A stretch of 64,000 bases of DNA, taken from the NCBI RefSeq assembly GCF_018860745.1, contig NZ_JAHKPY010000003.1:756062-820061 (forward strand), read 5' to 3'. Source of the DNA: Zobellia uliginosa (GTDB lineage Bacteria > Bacteroidota > Bacteroidia > Flavobacteriales > Flavobacteriaceae). The notes under the pieces are model-generated. The model was given only the letters and a program-made list of their open reading frames with translations, was not told where the DNA came from and did no database searches. A program made the position numbers and the translations under genes. Shown in pieces: positions 34,401 to 42,693 of this stretch. Position 1 is the first letter of the stretch. Every line of letters begins with the position of its first letter.

Positions 34401-35180
34401 ATGTCAAAATCAATAAATTTAGGAGTAACCGATTTGTCTTTTCATCGTATAGCGGCCTCTTTGGTAGCCAACACACTGGAAGAAATAGGTTTTACCGTAA
34501 AACGCACATATTCACCTCACGAAGAGAATTTTGAGCGATTAAAAACAGGCGATGTAGATATATTGGCTTCGGCATGGTTGCCTTCCAGTCACGGTATTTA
34601 TAAAAATGAGGTTGAAAAAGTAGTTCCTTTAGTAGAATTAGGACTTCACTATAAACCGTATGCTCTTTGGGGAGTACCAGATTATGTGCCAGAAAAAGAG
34701 GTTTCAAAGATTGCAGATTTGCTGAAACCAAATGTAGTATCAAAAATTAAAAAGGATATTCAAGGGATAAACCCAGGTGCTGGAATTACGCGTTTTTCTA
34801 TTCAGATGATGAATGATTACGGACTTAATGACGCAGGATATTCATTTCATACCGGTACTGAAGAAGATTGCTTCAGTGCTTTTGAAAATGCGGTTGAAAA
34901 GAAAGAATGGATAATTATCCCTCTTTGGAAACCTCAATTTTTACATTATAAATACAATATAAGAGAACTAAAAGAACCTAAAGGTCTATTAGGTAGTGTT
35001 GACAAAGCTGTCTTATTGCTACGCAAAGACAAAGAAAATATGTTCAATAAGAAGCATCTTCAAAAATTAGATGGTTTACAATTCACTAATGACATTATTG
35101 CAGAATTAGACTATAAGGTTTCACGAGAAGGTAAAAATATAGATGAAGTAACAAAGCGGTGGTTGAAAAATCACCATTAA
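34401..35180 (+). CDS. OpuAC-type betaine-binding protein without a signal peptide
   Basis: A 259-residue type 2 periplasmic-binding fold of the OpuAC (glycine betaine/proline betaine) family. Landmarks are LGVTDLSFHRIAASLVANTL, GDVDILASAWLPSSHG, GINPGAGITRFS and WIIIPLWKPQFLHYKY. The tryptophans in SAWLP and PLWKP are candidates for the aromatic cage. The protein starts MSKSINLGVTD with no signal peptide or lipobox, and no permease or ATPase gene is near, so it is probably cytosolic and not part of an importer. It begins a unit with yellow-type gene 2. Confidence 0.85.
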   Translation: MSKSINLGVTDLSFHRIAASLVANTLEEIGFTVKRTYSPHEENFERLKTGDVDILASAWLPSSHGIYKNEVEKVVPLVELGLHYKPYALWGVPDYVPEKEVSKIADLLKPNVVSKIKKDIQGINPGAGITRFSIQMMNDYGLNDAGYSFHTGTEEDCFSAFENAVEKKEWIIIPLWKPQFLHYKYNIRELKEPKGLLGSVDKAVLLLRKDKENMFNKKHLQKLDGLQFTNDIIAELDYKVSREGKNIDEVTKRWLKNHH

Positions 35181-35193
35181 AAAAGAACACACA

Positions 35194-36291
35194 ATGAAAA
35201 AACATATATTTATTTTGACTACAATTTTAACAGGCATGACGGCAAATGCACAAACAGAAGCTGAAGTTTTTACCACAACTGATGAAGCCGTGGGGAACAT
35301 CACATTTACTAATAAGGGCGATTTGGTATACAGCCAACATCCTTTTTTTGAACCTGTAATCAGAGTTAAGATTATGGATGCCAAAACTAAGGAGAGTAAA
35401 CCATTCCCCAATGAAGCATGGAATACACCTAGAGATACAGACGATAATTATTTAAGCAATGTATTAGGTATTAGAAATGATGAAAACGGAATTATTTGGA
35501 TGCTAGATATGGCACAGCGTAATAATGTTACTCCAAAAATTGTCGGTTGGAACATGATTACCAATCAATTGGAACGTATCTACTATTTACCTGAATCATC
35601 TGCGCCAAAAGAATCACAACCAAATGATATGGTTGTAGATACTAAAAACGGATATTTTATTATAGCGGATGAAGGTATTGGTAATGGGGGAAATGGTAGT
35701 AAAGGGGCTTTTATTGTAGTTGATATGAAAACCGGTAAAACACGACGTGTTTTAGAAGGTACACGTACAACTTCACCAGAAAATACTCCTACGGTTATTA
35801 ATGGTGAACATTTAGCTGTTGACGGTAAAGATTTGCTGATTGGTAATGACGGTATAACCGCCGATGCCAATTTTGAGTATATCTATTACGGCCCATTGAA
35901 CGGAACTAAAATTTATAGAGTTAAAACGGTTGATTTGGTAAACGAAAATTTATCCGAAGATGAGCTCGACAGTAGAATTGAAACGTATTCTGAAAAGCCT
36001 AATAATGGCGGTATGAGTATCGATAAAGACGGTAACCTATATCTAACTGCTATAGAAACAAATAGAGTCGCTGTGGTACTAGCAAAAGATAGAAGTGTAA
36101 AAACTATGGCCCAAGACGAAAATATGGTTTGGCCGGATGGTGTAAGCTATAATCATGTAGATGGTTACATGTATGTATCTGCAGCTCAGGTAAACAGAGG
36201 TTCTGCCTTCAATGAAGGTAAAAGCGTTGCCACCAAACCCTTTTATATCTTTAGATTTCAACCTTTTGTAGAGGGCGTTTCATTTAGATAA
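35194..36291 (+). CDS. Yellow/major royal jelly-type beta-propeller protein 2
   Basis: A 365-residue exported protein with a signal peptide ending MTANAQ and an MRJP/yellow propeller (GIRNDENGIIWMLDMAQRN, NDMVVDTKNGYFIIADEG, YYGPLNGTKIYRVKT, WPDGVSYNHVDGYMYVSA). It is a paralogue of the lipoprotein at 32839-33894 but soluble in the periplasm or secreted. It sits 13 bases after the betaine-binding-type gene and 11 before alkB. Its C terminus VATKPFYIFRF...VEGVSFR is duplicated as a stub at 39706-39771. Confidence 0.86.
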   Translation: MKKHIFILTTILTGMTANAQTEAEVFTTTDEAVGNITFTNKGDLVYSQHPFFEPVIRVKIMDAKTKESKPFPNEAWNTPRDTDDNYLSNVLGIRNDENGIIWMLDMAQRNNVTPKIVGWNMITNQLERIYYLPESSAPKESQPNDMVVDTKNGYFIIADEGIGNGGNGSKGAFIVVDMKTGKTRRVLEGTRTTSPENTPTVINGEHLAVDGKDLLIGNDGITADANFEYIYYGPLNGTKIYRVKTVDLVNENLSEDELDSRIETYSEKPNNGGMSIDKDGNLYLTAIETNRVAVVLAKDRSVKTMAQDENMVWPDGVSYNHVDGYMYVSAAQVNRGSAFNEGKSVATKPFYIFRFQPFVEGVSFR

Positions 36292-36302
36292 TTAGAAAAG
36301 AG

Positions 36303-36932
36303 ATGGATTTATTTAGTCAAACAGACCTATTTTTCACAAATGAAGTCCGTAAAATAGAATTTGATCTACCAGGAGCCGATGTTACTTTATTTGAGAATTT
36401 CTTTAGTTTAGAAGAAAGTAATAAGTTGTATGCTAGCTTACTTCAAAATACACCTTGGCAGCAAGAGCAAATTACCATTCACGGTAAATTGGTAGATTAC
36501 CCTAGGTTGACCGCTTGGTACGGAGATGCTGACAAAGACATTAAATACACGAATACAAAAAGTAAAATGCATTTATGGAATGATGATTTACTTTTCATTA
36601 AAGAACGTATAGAGAAGGAGGTAGCTATTAAATTTACACGCTGTTTGCTCAATTATTATCGCGACGGAAAAGATAGCGTAGACTGGCATCAAGATTATAA
36701 AGGAGAACAAAGAAAAAATACGGTCATTGCTTCTGTTACCTTTGGTGCAACCAGACCCTTTCAATTAAAACATGTATCAAGAACAGATTTAAAACGATTA
36801 GATATTCCATTGGCAAATGGTAGCCTTCTATTGATGCAAGGCGCTACCCAGGAAAATTGGAAGCATAAAATACCGAAGACCGCAAAACAGATTTCCCCAA
36901 GAATTAACCTAACCTTTAGATGGATCGGTTAA
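36303..36932 (+). CDS. alkB: AlkB-like 2OG-Fe(II) dioxygenase
   Basis: A 209-residue oxidative demethylase of the AlkB family. Iron ligands are His and Asp in DWHQDYKGEQ and a distal His in NWKHKIPK, and the 2-oxoglutarate-binding arginines are in PRINLTFRW. The substrate-lid segment YPRLTAWYGD is typical. AlkB repairs 1-methyladenine and 3-methylcytosine in DNA or RNA, and etheno adducts made by lipid-peroxidation aldehydes. Its place inside an oxidoreductase cluster is consistent with alkylation or aldehyde damage. Confidence 0.92.
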   Translation: MDLFSQTDLFFTNEVRKIEFDLPGADVTLFENFFSLEESNKLYASLLQNTPWQQEQITIHGKLVDYPRLTAWYGDADKDIKYTNTKSKMHLWNDDLLFIKERIEKEVAIKFTRCLLNYYRDGKDSVDWHQDYKGEQRKNTVIASVTFGATRPFQLKHVSRTDLKRLDIPLANGSLLLMQGATQENWKHKIPKTAKQISPRINLTFRWIG

Positions 36933-36993
36933 TTTATCCGCTATCAATCTTTACTTTTATAATTCGAATTTTTGAACCAATTTAAAGCATCTT

Positions 36994-37293
36994 ATGAAAA
37001 AATCTTATTTAACCTTAGTGGTACATATTTTAGTAAAAGAAGAATTTAGAGAAGAAATAAAAGCCGAGTTGCTAAAACTTGTTAGTCCCACTAGAGGAGA
37101 AGAAGGTTGTATTGCTTACGACTTACATCAAGATAACGATAACCCCAATCTGTTCTTATTTCACGAAAAATGGGTGAATCAAGATTATTTGACAAAACAT
37201 TCGCAAAGTGACCATATTGCAGCCTATAGACTTGCTTCTAAAGATAAGCTTGAGAATGTTTCATCTTATAAAATGACAGAGCTTACCAATTAG
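36994..37293 (+). CDS. Antibiotic biosynthesis monooxygenase (ABM)-like protein 2
   Basis: A 99-residue ABM/YgiN-like protein sharing long near-identical stretches with the one at 33912-34211 (YDLHQDN, LFLFHEKWVN, the KAELLKL segment). The pair arose by duplication together with the yellow-type genes. It follows alkB after 61 bases and probably ends the unit that begins at 34401. Confidence 0.87.
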   Translation: MKKSYLTLVVHILVKEEFREEIKAELLKLVSPTRGEEGCIAYDLHQDNDNPNLFLFHEKWVNQDYLTKHSQSDHIAAYRLASKDKLENVSSYKMTELTN

Positions 37294-37396
37294 AATTGTA
37301 ATTATAAAGGCTTAACATTAAATTAATGTATTAAAAACCGGTAATTTTACCTATAACAAGCTTCTTTTGGCAATATTTTAAGATTTTACCATTTAA

Positions 37397-37465
37397 AAAC
37401 CTCTATTTATACCTTATTCTCCTTTTTTTGTACTCTGTTTAGAGTGTTTGTTACAATTATCTTTG
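37397..37465 (+). promoter_or_regulatory. AraC-type operator and promoter P2 (nitroreductase unit)
   Basis: Boxes at offsets 0, 12, 21 and 33 from 37397: AAACCTCT, ATACCTTA, TCTCCTTT, GTACTCTG. The -7 element TATCTTTG lies at 37458, 28 bp after the last box. Same architecture as P1, P3 and P4. Confidence 0.78.
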
Positions 37466-37502
37466 TTTTAAAATAAGAATCAACGGTATTAAATATAAAA
37501 AG

Positions 37503-38162
37503 ATGAATTTACAAGAAACTATAGATTGGAGATACACAACAAAAGAATACAATACAAGCAAGAAAATATCTGATGCAGATATGACTAAAGTCAAAAACTT
37601 GTTGAGAATGAGTCCTTCTAGTGTAAACCTTCAACCTTGGCATTTTATAGTTACCGAAACTGCAGAAGGTAAAGCACGTATAGCAAAAGGAACTCAAGGT
37701 TTTTTTAGCTTCAATGAGCCAAAAGTAACTAATGCCTCTGCTGTTGTATTGTTTTGTTCTAAAATTGATGCGAATGATGCATACTACCAGCACATTGCAG
37801 ACACTCAAGATAAAGATGGAAGATTTCCTAATGAGGATATTAAAAATGGATTTTTAGGGGCTGTAAAAGCTTTTACAGGGATTCATAAATACGATTTAAA
37901 AGATTTACAGCACTGGATGGAAAAGCAAGTCTATCTTAACATTGGAAATTTTTTATTAGGCGTTGCAAGTTTAGGTATTGATGCTACACCCATGGAGGGT
38001 ATTGATGTAAAAGCTTTAGATGAAGAATTCGGATTAAGAGAAAAAGGATTCACCTCTTTAGTTGCTGTTTCTTTAGGATATAGAGCGGAATCTGATTTCA
38101 ACTCTCCTGATAAAACGCCAAAATCTAGATTAGCGGAAAGTGAAATTTTTACGATAATATAA
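37503..38162 (+). CDS. Nitroreductase-family oxidoreductase, NfsB-like
   Basis: A 219-residue FMN enzyme: WRYTTKEYNTSKKI at the N terminus, MSPSSVNLQPWHFIVT for flavin binding and ATPMEGIDVKALDEEFGLREKG near the C terminus. It probably reduces quinones, enals or nitroaromatics with NAD(P)H. It is the first gene of a unit with an MDR oxidoreductase (20 bases on) and a cupin gene, under operator P2. A paralogue is in the TetR operon. Confidence 0.92.
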   Translation: MNLQETIDWRYTTKEYNTSKKISDADMTKVKNLLRMSPSSVNLQPWHFIVTETAEGKARIAKGTQGFFSFNEPKVTNASAVVLFCSKIDANDAYYQHIADTQDKDGRFPNEDIKNGFLGAVKAFTGIHKYDLKDLQHWMEKQVYLNIGNFLLGVASLGIDATPMEGIDVKALDEEFGLREKGFTSLVAVSLGYRAESDFNSPDKTPKSRLAESEIFTII

Positions 38163-38182
38163 TTTTAAAAATTCTAATACAG

Positions 38183-39190
38183 ATGAAAGCAATAGGATAC
38201 AAAGAGAACCTTCCAATTGACAATATAAAGTCTTTGCAAGATGTAGAATTGGAAACTCCAAAAGCTACGGGAAGAGATATTTTAGTAGAAATAAAAGCTA
38301 TTTCTGTAAATCCTGTAGATTATAAAATTAGAGCCAACAGACCTTCTCCAGATGATAATTGGAGTGTAATTGGTTGGGATGCAACGGGAATTGTAACTGC
38401 TATTGGAGAAGATGTGACTCATTTTAACGTTGGGGATGAAGTTTGGTATGCCGGTGATTTAACACGACAAGGAAGTAATGCCGAATATCAAGTTGTAGAT
38501 GAGCGTATTGTGGGTAAAAAACCTTCAAGTTTATCTTATGCTGAAGCTGCTGCATTACCATTAACCACACTTACAGCCTATGAAATGTTGTTTGATCGAT
38601 TAGAGGTATCTAAAGACGATGCCAATAAATCTATTTTGGTTATCGGTGCTGCCGGTGGTGTAGGTTCTATTTTGGTGCAATTGGCTAAAAAACTGACGAA
38701 GTTGAACATTATAGGTACGGCTTCTCGTGAAGAAACTACGTCTTGGTTAAAAGAATTAGGTGCAGACACGGTTATTAACCACAAAAATAAATTGAGCGAA
38801 GAGTTCGAGAAATACAATTTACCGGCTCCAGAATATGTAGTAAGCTTAAATGCTACGGAACACCACGTAGATGAAATTGCTAAACTAATTAAACCTCAAG
38901 GGAAATTCGGATTTATAGACGATCCAAAATCGCTAAATGTAATGCCTTTTAAAGGTAAAGCGGTTTCTACGCATATAGAGTTAATGTTTACGCGCTCAAT
39001 GTTTCAGACCGAAGACATGATTGAGCAACATAACATCTTAAATAAAGCTTCTGAATTGATAGATAACGGAACCGTAAGAACTACATTAGGTGAAAACTTC
39101 GGAACTATAAATGCTGAAAACCTTAGAAAAGCACATGCTTTCTTAGAAACAGGCAAAGCAAAAGGTAAAATTGTTTTGGAGGGGTTTTAG
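38183..39190 (+). CDS. Zinc-free MDR oxidoreductase (quinone reductase/YogA-like)
   Basis: A 335-residue medium-chain reductase. VNPVDYKIRANRP and the GWDATGIVTAIGEDV segment form the GroES-like domain, and VIGAAGGVGSILVQLAKKL binds NADPH. The catalytic zinc ligands of alcohol dehydrogenases are absent, so it belongs to the quinone oxidoreductase/enone reductase branch. It is translationally close (20 bases) to the nitroreductase gene and shares promoter P2. Confidence 0.9.
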   Translation: MKAIGYKENLPIDNIKSLQDVELETPKATGRDILVEIKAISVNPVDYKIRANRPSPDDNWSVIGWDATGIVTAIGEDVTHFNVGDEVWYAGDLTRQGSNAEYQVVDERIVGKKPSSLSYAEAAALPLTTLTAYEMLFDRLEVSKDDANKSILVIGAAGGVGSILVQLAKKLTKLNIIGTASREETTSWLKELGADTVINHKNKLSEEFEKYNLPAPEYVVSLNATEHHVDEIAKLIKPQGKFGFIDDPKSLNVMPFKGKAVSTHIELMFTRSMFQTEDMIEQHNILNKASELIDNGTVRTTLGENFGTINAENLRKAHAFLETGKAKGKIVLEGF

Positions 39191-39220
39191 ACTCAATGAA
39201 TCAAATAAAACACATGTAAA

Positions 39221-39694
39221 ATGAATTTCAAGTCAATTATAGCAGCAGTAGCTGTAACAGTATTTTTTGCTAGCAATACAGCAAACGCTCAAGTAAACAC
39301 CATAGATTCTGTAGCAACCTCAAAAGTGCAACATTTTAATTTTGATGATATGGAATCTGAAACTATTGGAAAAGGTATCAAACGTAAATGGTTTCACGGT
39401 GAAAAAGGACAAATGACCATTTTCGATTTAGAGAAAGATGCACATATTCCTTGGCACCAACACCCTAACGAACAGATTACTTACATCATGTCTGGGAAGG
39501 TAAAAATCAAGACTATAATAGATGGTAAAGAGGAATTGGTAATTGTCTCTGGTGGTGAAGTAATTGTATTTCCTGAGAATGTACCGCACGAATTTTGGGC
39601 ATTGGAAAAAACGGTGGATTTAGATGTCCACGTTCCGGTACGTCAAGACTGGTTGAGTAAAGAATTACCGGAATATTTAAAGAAAAGTGAATAA
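39221..39694 (+). CDS. Exported cupin-domain protein
   Basis: A 157-residue protein with a signal peptide ending NTANAQ and a single cupin barrel. Metal ligands are visible in IPWHQHPNEQITYIMSG (His, His, Glu) and FPENVPHEFWA (His). Periplasmic cupins of this kind may be dioxygenases, isomerases or metal-bound sensors. It is the third gene behind P2, followed by the stub of a yellow-type gene and a terminator. Confidence 0.87.
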   Translation: MNFKSIIAAVAVTVFFASNTANAQVNTIDSVATSKVQHFNFDDMESETIGKGIKRKWFHGEKGQMTIFDLEKDAHIPWHQHPNEQITYIMSGKVKIKTIIDGKEELVIVSGGEVIVFPENVPHEFWALEKTVDLDVHVPVRQDWLSKELPEYLKKSE

Positions 39695-39705
39695 GATGAA
39701 AAAGT

Positions 39706-39771
39706 GTAGCGACCAAGCCTTTTTATATTTTCAGGTTTAAACTTATTGTTGAAGGCGTTTCTTTTAGATAA
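39706..39771 (+). pseudogene. C-terminal stub of a third yellow/MRJP-type gene
   Basis: Read in frame the bases give VATKPFYIFRF, then KLI, then VEGVSFR and a stop. The intact protein at 35194-36291 ends VATKPFYIFRF, QPF, VEGVSFR. About 18 of 21 residues match while codons differ, so this is the diverged 3' end of another copy, joined directly to the end of the cupin gene. The rest of that copy has been deleted. Confidence 0.85.
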
Positions 39772-39800
39772 GGCTTAGTTAAATACTGAACAACCAGTCT

Positions 39801-39830
39801 AAAAGCCACTTTTTTTAAGTGGCTTTTTCA
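39801..39830 (+). terminator. Intrinsic terminator after the cupin gene and stub
   Basis: AAAAGCCACTT pairs perfectly with AAGTGGCTTTT around TTTT, with a T-tract following. Confidence 0.9.
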
Positions 39831-40029
39831 TTTTAACGCTTTCTTGAATGTGTAAAGCAAACTGAAGTATTCAATTTTTAAGCGGTAGACTTTGTAAGAT
39901 TAGTACGATGAATATCAGATAATCGATATCATTTATAAAAACGGCGGTGAATTGTTTCGGAAAGCCCTTCAATATATTAGTAATTACTTTCCGAAGGTTT
40001 TACCTTTGCATGCTACAGAAAATGATATC

Positions 40030-41583
40030 ATGCAAGAGACTCAATTTGAACTACAAGAAAAGAAGACTGAAAAAGAACTTTATAGCTACCAGCAAGGTGC
40101 CATTCAGCGCATATTTGAAAAGTTCGATAATGAAAGAGATGATTATCATCTTTTATATCAACTACCAACAGGAGGTGGAAAGACCGTAATTTTTTCTGAA
40201 ATGGTCCGCCAATACCTTAAAAATCACTCGAAAAAGGTTTTGGTAATGACACACCGTGTAGAGCTCTGTAACCAGACTTCTAAAATGCTCACCAGTTTTG
40301 GAGTGGTTAATAAAGTAGTCAACAGCAAAGCCAATTTAGATGACCATGAACGTTACAACTGTTATGTTGCCATGGTAGAAACACTAAATAATAGGCTTAA
40401 CGATGGTATATTGGATATTTCGGATGTTGGCCTGGTCATTGTGGATGAGGCTCATTATAATTCCTTTACAAAACTGTTCAAGTTTTTCGAAAATTCTTTT
40501 ATTCTTGGCGTTACCGCTACGCCTTTAAGCTCCAATAAGGAGCTGCCCATGAATGGTAATTATGATGAGCTAATTCCTGGGGAATCCATAGAAAACTTAA
40601 TAGAAAACGACTTTCTGGCCAGGGCTGAAACGTATCAATATGATATGGGGTTAACCTCTTTGGAAGTAGGTTCCAATGGAGACTATACCGTTAAATCTTC
40701 TTCTGACCTTTATACGAGCCCTTCCATGTTGAATAAATTATTGGAAGCTTATACTTTACATTCCAAGGGTAAAAAAACGTTGATATTCAACAATGGTATA
40801 GAAACCTCAATTCAAGTTTATCATACCTTCAATGATGCCGGTTTGCCCATTATGCATTTGGATAATAACGCTACGAAAAAACAACGAAAACAAATATTGA
40901 ATTGGTTTCATGAAACTCCAAATGCCATACTAACTTCTGTAAGTATTTTAACGACTGGTTTTGATGAACCCACCATAGATACCATCATCCTTAACAGGGC
41001 CACAAAATCGTTAACCTTGTACTACCAAATGATTGGTAGGGGTTCTCGTGTGCTAAACAACAAATCTAAATTCACCGTCATAGATCTTGGTAATAATATA
41101 TATCGTTTTGGACCTTGGGGAGCGGACCTGGATTGGGAGACCATTTTTAAATCTCCAAATTTCTACATAGATCGTATAAAGGACGATGAGGATATTGAAG
41201 GTTCTTTTAAACATGAGTTGGCCGATGACATTCGTGAAGAATTTTCAAAATCTAAGGATACTTACCTAGATATTAAAGCTGTATATAAGGAAGCGACCTT
41301 TTCCGGAGAATCTTCTAAAGTGGTATTGGAAAAATCCATTGAACAACATGCCTATATCTGTATAGAAAACAGTGAAGATGTGTATGATGCGCTTGCGTTG
41401 GCAAAATTACTTAAAGATGATATAGATAATAGGATACAAGTTTATGGCAAGTGCATAAGTAAAAGCACCTATAATTTTATCAATTGGCTGAAAATGGATT
41501 ACCAAAAAAAGCTTAATGCCTATCTTAGAGAAAACTTTGATACCGTTTTTGAGCAGATTCACGGGCATCTGCCGGAAGATTAG
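40030..41583 (+). CDS. DEAD/DEAH superfamily 2 helicase
   Basis: A 517-residue helicase-like ATPase of the type III restriction-subunit/SSL2 group. Motif I is PTGGGKTVIF, motif II IVDEAHYN, motif III TATPLS and motif VI YYQMIGRGSRV; an ISILTTGFDEP segment is also present. The C-terminal 140 residues match no nuclease I recognise. It would unwind or translocate on nucleic acid. The frame can be extended to TTG at 39952; the ATG at 40030 starts close to the first conserved helix. It is followed after 32 bases by AraC regulator 2. Confidence 0.87.
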   Translation: MQETQFELQEKKTEKELYSYQQGAIQRIFEKFDNERDDYHLLYQLPTGGGKTVIFSEMVRQYLKNHSKKVLVMTHRVELCNQTSKMLTSFGVVNKVVNSKANLDDHERYNCYVAMVETLNNRLNDGILDISDVGLVIVDEAHYNSFTKLFKFFENSFILGVTATPLSSNKELPMNGNYDELIPGESIENLIENDFLARAETYQYDMGLTSLEVGSNGDYTVKSSSDLYTSPSMLNKLLEAYTLHSKGKKTLIFNNGIETSIQVYHTFNDAGLPIMHLDNNATKKQRKQILNWFHETPNAILTSVSILTTGFDEPTIDTIILNRATKSLTLYYQMIGRGSRVLNNKSKFTVIDLGNNIYRFGPWGADLDWETIFKSPNFYIDRIKDDEDIEGSFKHELADDIREEFSKSKDTYLDIKAVYKEATFSGESSKVVLEKSIEQHAYICIENSEDVYDALALAKLLKDDIDNRIQVYGKCISKSTYNFINWLKMDYQKKLNAYLRENFDTVFEQIHGHLPED

Positions 41584-41615
41584 TCGACTTAATTCTCCGT
41601 TGAAAAGAAAACACT

Positions 41616-42482
41616 ATGGCGCGTACTATCATTGAAAATATTGTAATTGCGAAATACAAGGACCAAACATTTTTTGAGTTTTGTAAATACACGACTATTC
41701 GTTTTTTTGAAATTGTATATTTTGAAAAAGGAACAGGAACTATTAAAATCAATGGTAATACTGTACCCTATACTTCTAACAGTGTTTTTGTTTTTATTCC
41801 TGACGATATTTACATCGTAAACCCTGATTCTGCGACCACTACAGTGGCTATAAAATTTTTAAAGAGCTTTTTTAGAAAAACATCTGCGCTAAACGAAACC
41901 TTACCAGTTAATGATTGGTTTCGAAAAATCGAAGAAATACTAAATAGCGAAAGTCATCAGCTTCGTGAAATGCAATTTGCAACCGAATCTGACCGGTCAC
42001 ACTTAGTATCTCTTATTAACATGGTTGCGACTGAATATATGAGCGAGCAAACTTTTGATATTTTCATTATTCAAAATTCCGTATCGGTTATTCTACATCT
42101 TATTGCCAGAAATATTCAATTCATTAATACGGCAGATACGGTAAAGAATGTGAAGTCATCTAAAATTCAACAAATCATTAACTACATTCACGCCAATATT
42201 TACAATTCCGAATTGCTTACCACCAAAAGTCTGGCAGAGGAATTTCATATGTCAGATAATTATATGAGTGAATATTTTAAAAAGCATACTGATGTTTCAT
42301 TAAAGAAATACATTATCAACTACAAGTTAAAACTTGTAGAAACCCGATTAAAGTACACAGACATGCAATTTTCAGAAATAGCATTGGAATTGGGCTTTAC
42401 AGATTCTAGTCATTTGAACAAGACTTTCCAAAGCTATAAAGGGATGACTATCGGTGCTTATAAGGCTACTATATCGGCATAA
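41616..42482 (+). CDS. AraC-family regulator 2 of the accessory cluster
   Basis: A 288-residue regulator related to the one at 31749-32666. It has a cupin-like N-terminal domain (RFFEIVYFEKGTGTIKING) and a C-terminal double helix-turn-helix (KSLAEEFHMSDNYMSEYFKK and FSEIALELGFTDSSHLNKTF). It lies about 100 bases upstream of operator P3, which drives the crotonase unit. One or both AraC proteins are expected to recognise P1-P4. Confidence 0.9.
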   Translation: MARTIIENIVIAKYKDQTFFEFCKYTTIRFFEIVYFEKGTGTIKINGNTVPYTSNSVFVFIPDDIYIVNPDSATTTVAIKFLKSFFRKTSALNETLPVNDWFRKIEEILNSESHQLREMQFATESDRSHLVSLINMVATEYMSEQTFDIFIIQNSVSVILHLIARNIQFINTADTVKNVKSSKIQQIINYIHANIYNSELLTTKSLAEEFHMSDNYMSEYFKKHTDVSLKKYIINYKLKLVETRLKYTDMQFSEIALELGFTDSSHLNKTFQSYKGMTIGAYKATISA

Positions 42483-42579
42483 GCTTTACATAAAATATTT
42501 TAAGTCAGTATTAGTAATGGTTCAAAGTAATCGCTATTACTACTGGCTTTCTTATTTCATCTACTCAGAAAAATACCAT

Positions 42580-42648
42580 TTACCTCTTTTTTTACCAAAA
42601 CCACTTTGTTTTATACCCATTTTAAGCTGGTGTCCCTAAATAACTTTG
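42580..42648 (+). promoter_or_regulatory. AraC-type operator and promoter P3 (crotonase unit)
   Basis: Boxes at offsets 0, 12, 21 and 33 from 42580: TTACCTCT, TTACCAAA, CCACTTTG, ATACCCAT. The -7 element TAACTTTG lies at 42641, 28 bp after the last box. Third member of the P1-P4 set; its third box is the weakest. Confidence 0.75.
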
Positions 42649-42693
42649 TACTGTAATTAATACAGAATAAATATCAACCAAAAACATACTATT

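Noticed and set aside
39952-40029. TTG-initiated extension of the helicase
   Set aside because: The extra 26 residues come before any conserved helicase segment and the ATG at 40030 is a stronger start.
41616-42482. The helicase and AraC gene as part of a restriction or anti-phage island
   Set aside because: No methyltransferase, nuclease or other defence gene is nearby; the helicase is alone among metabolic genes.
42454-42639. A 61-codon plus-strand frame after AraC gene 2
   Set aside because: It runs across operator P3, and its sequence is the translation of the T/C-rich operator boxes.
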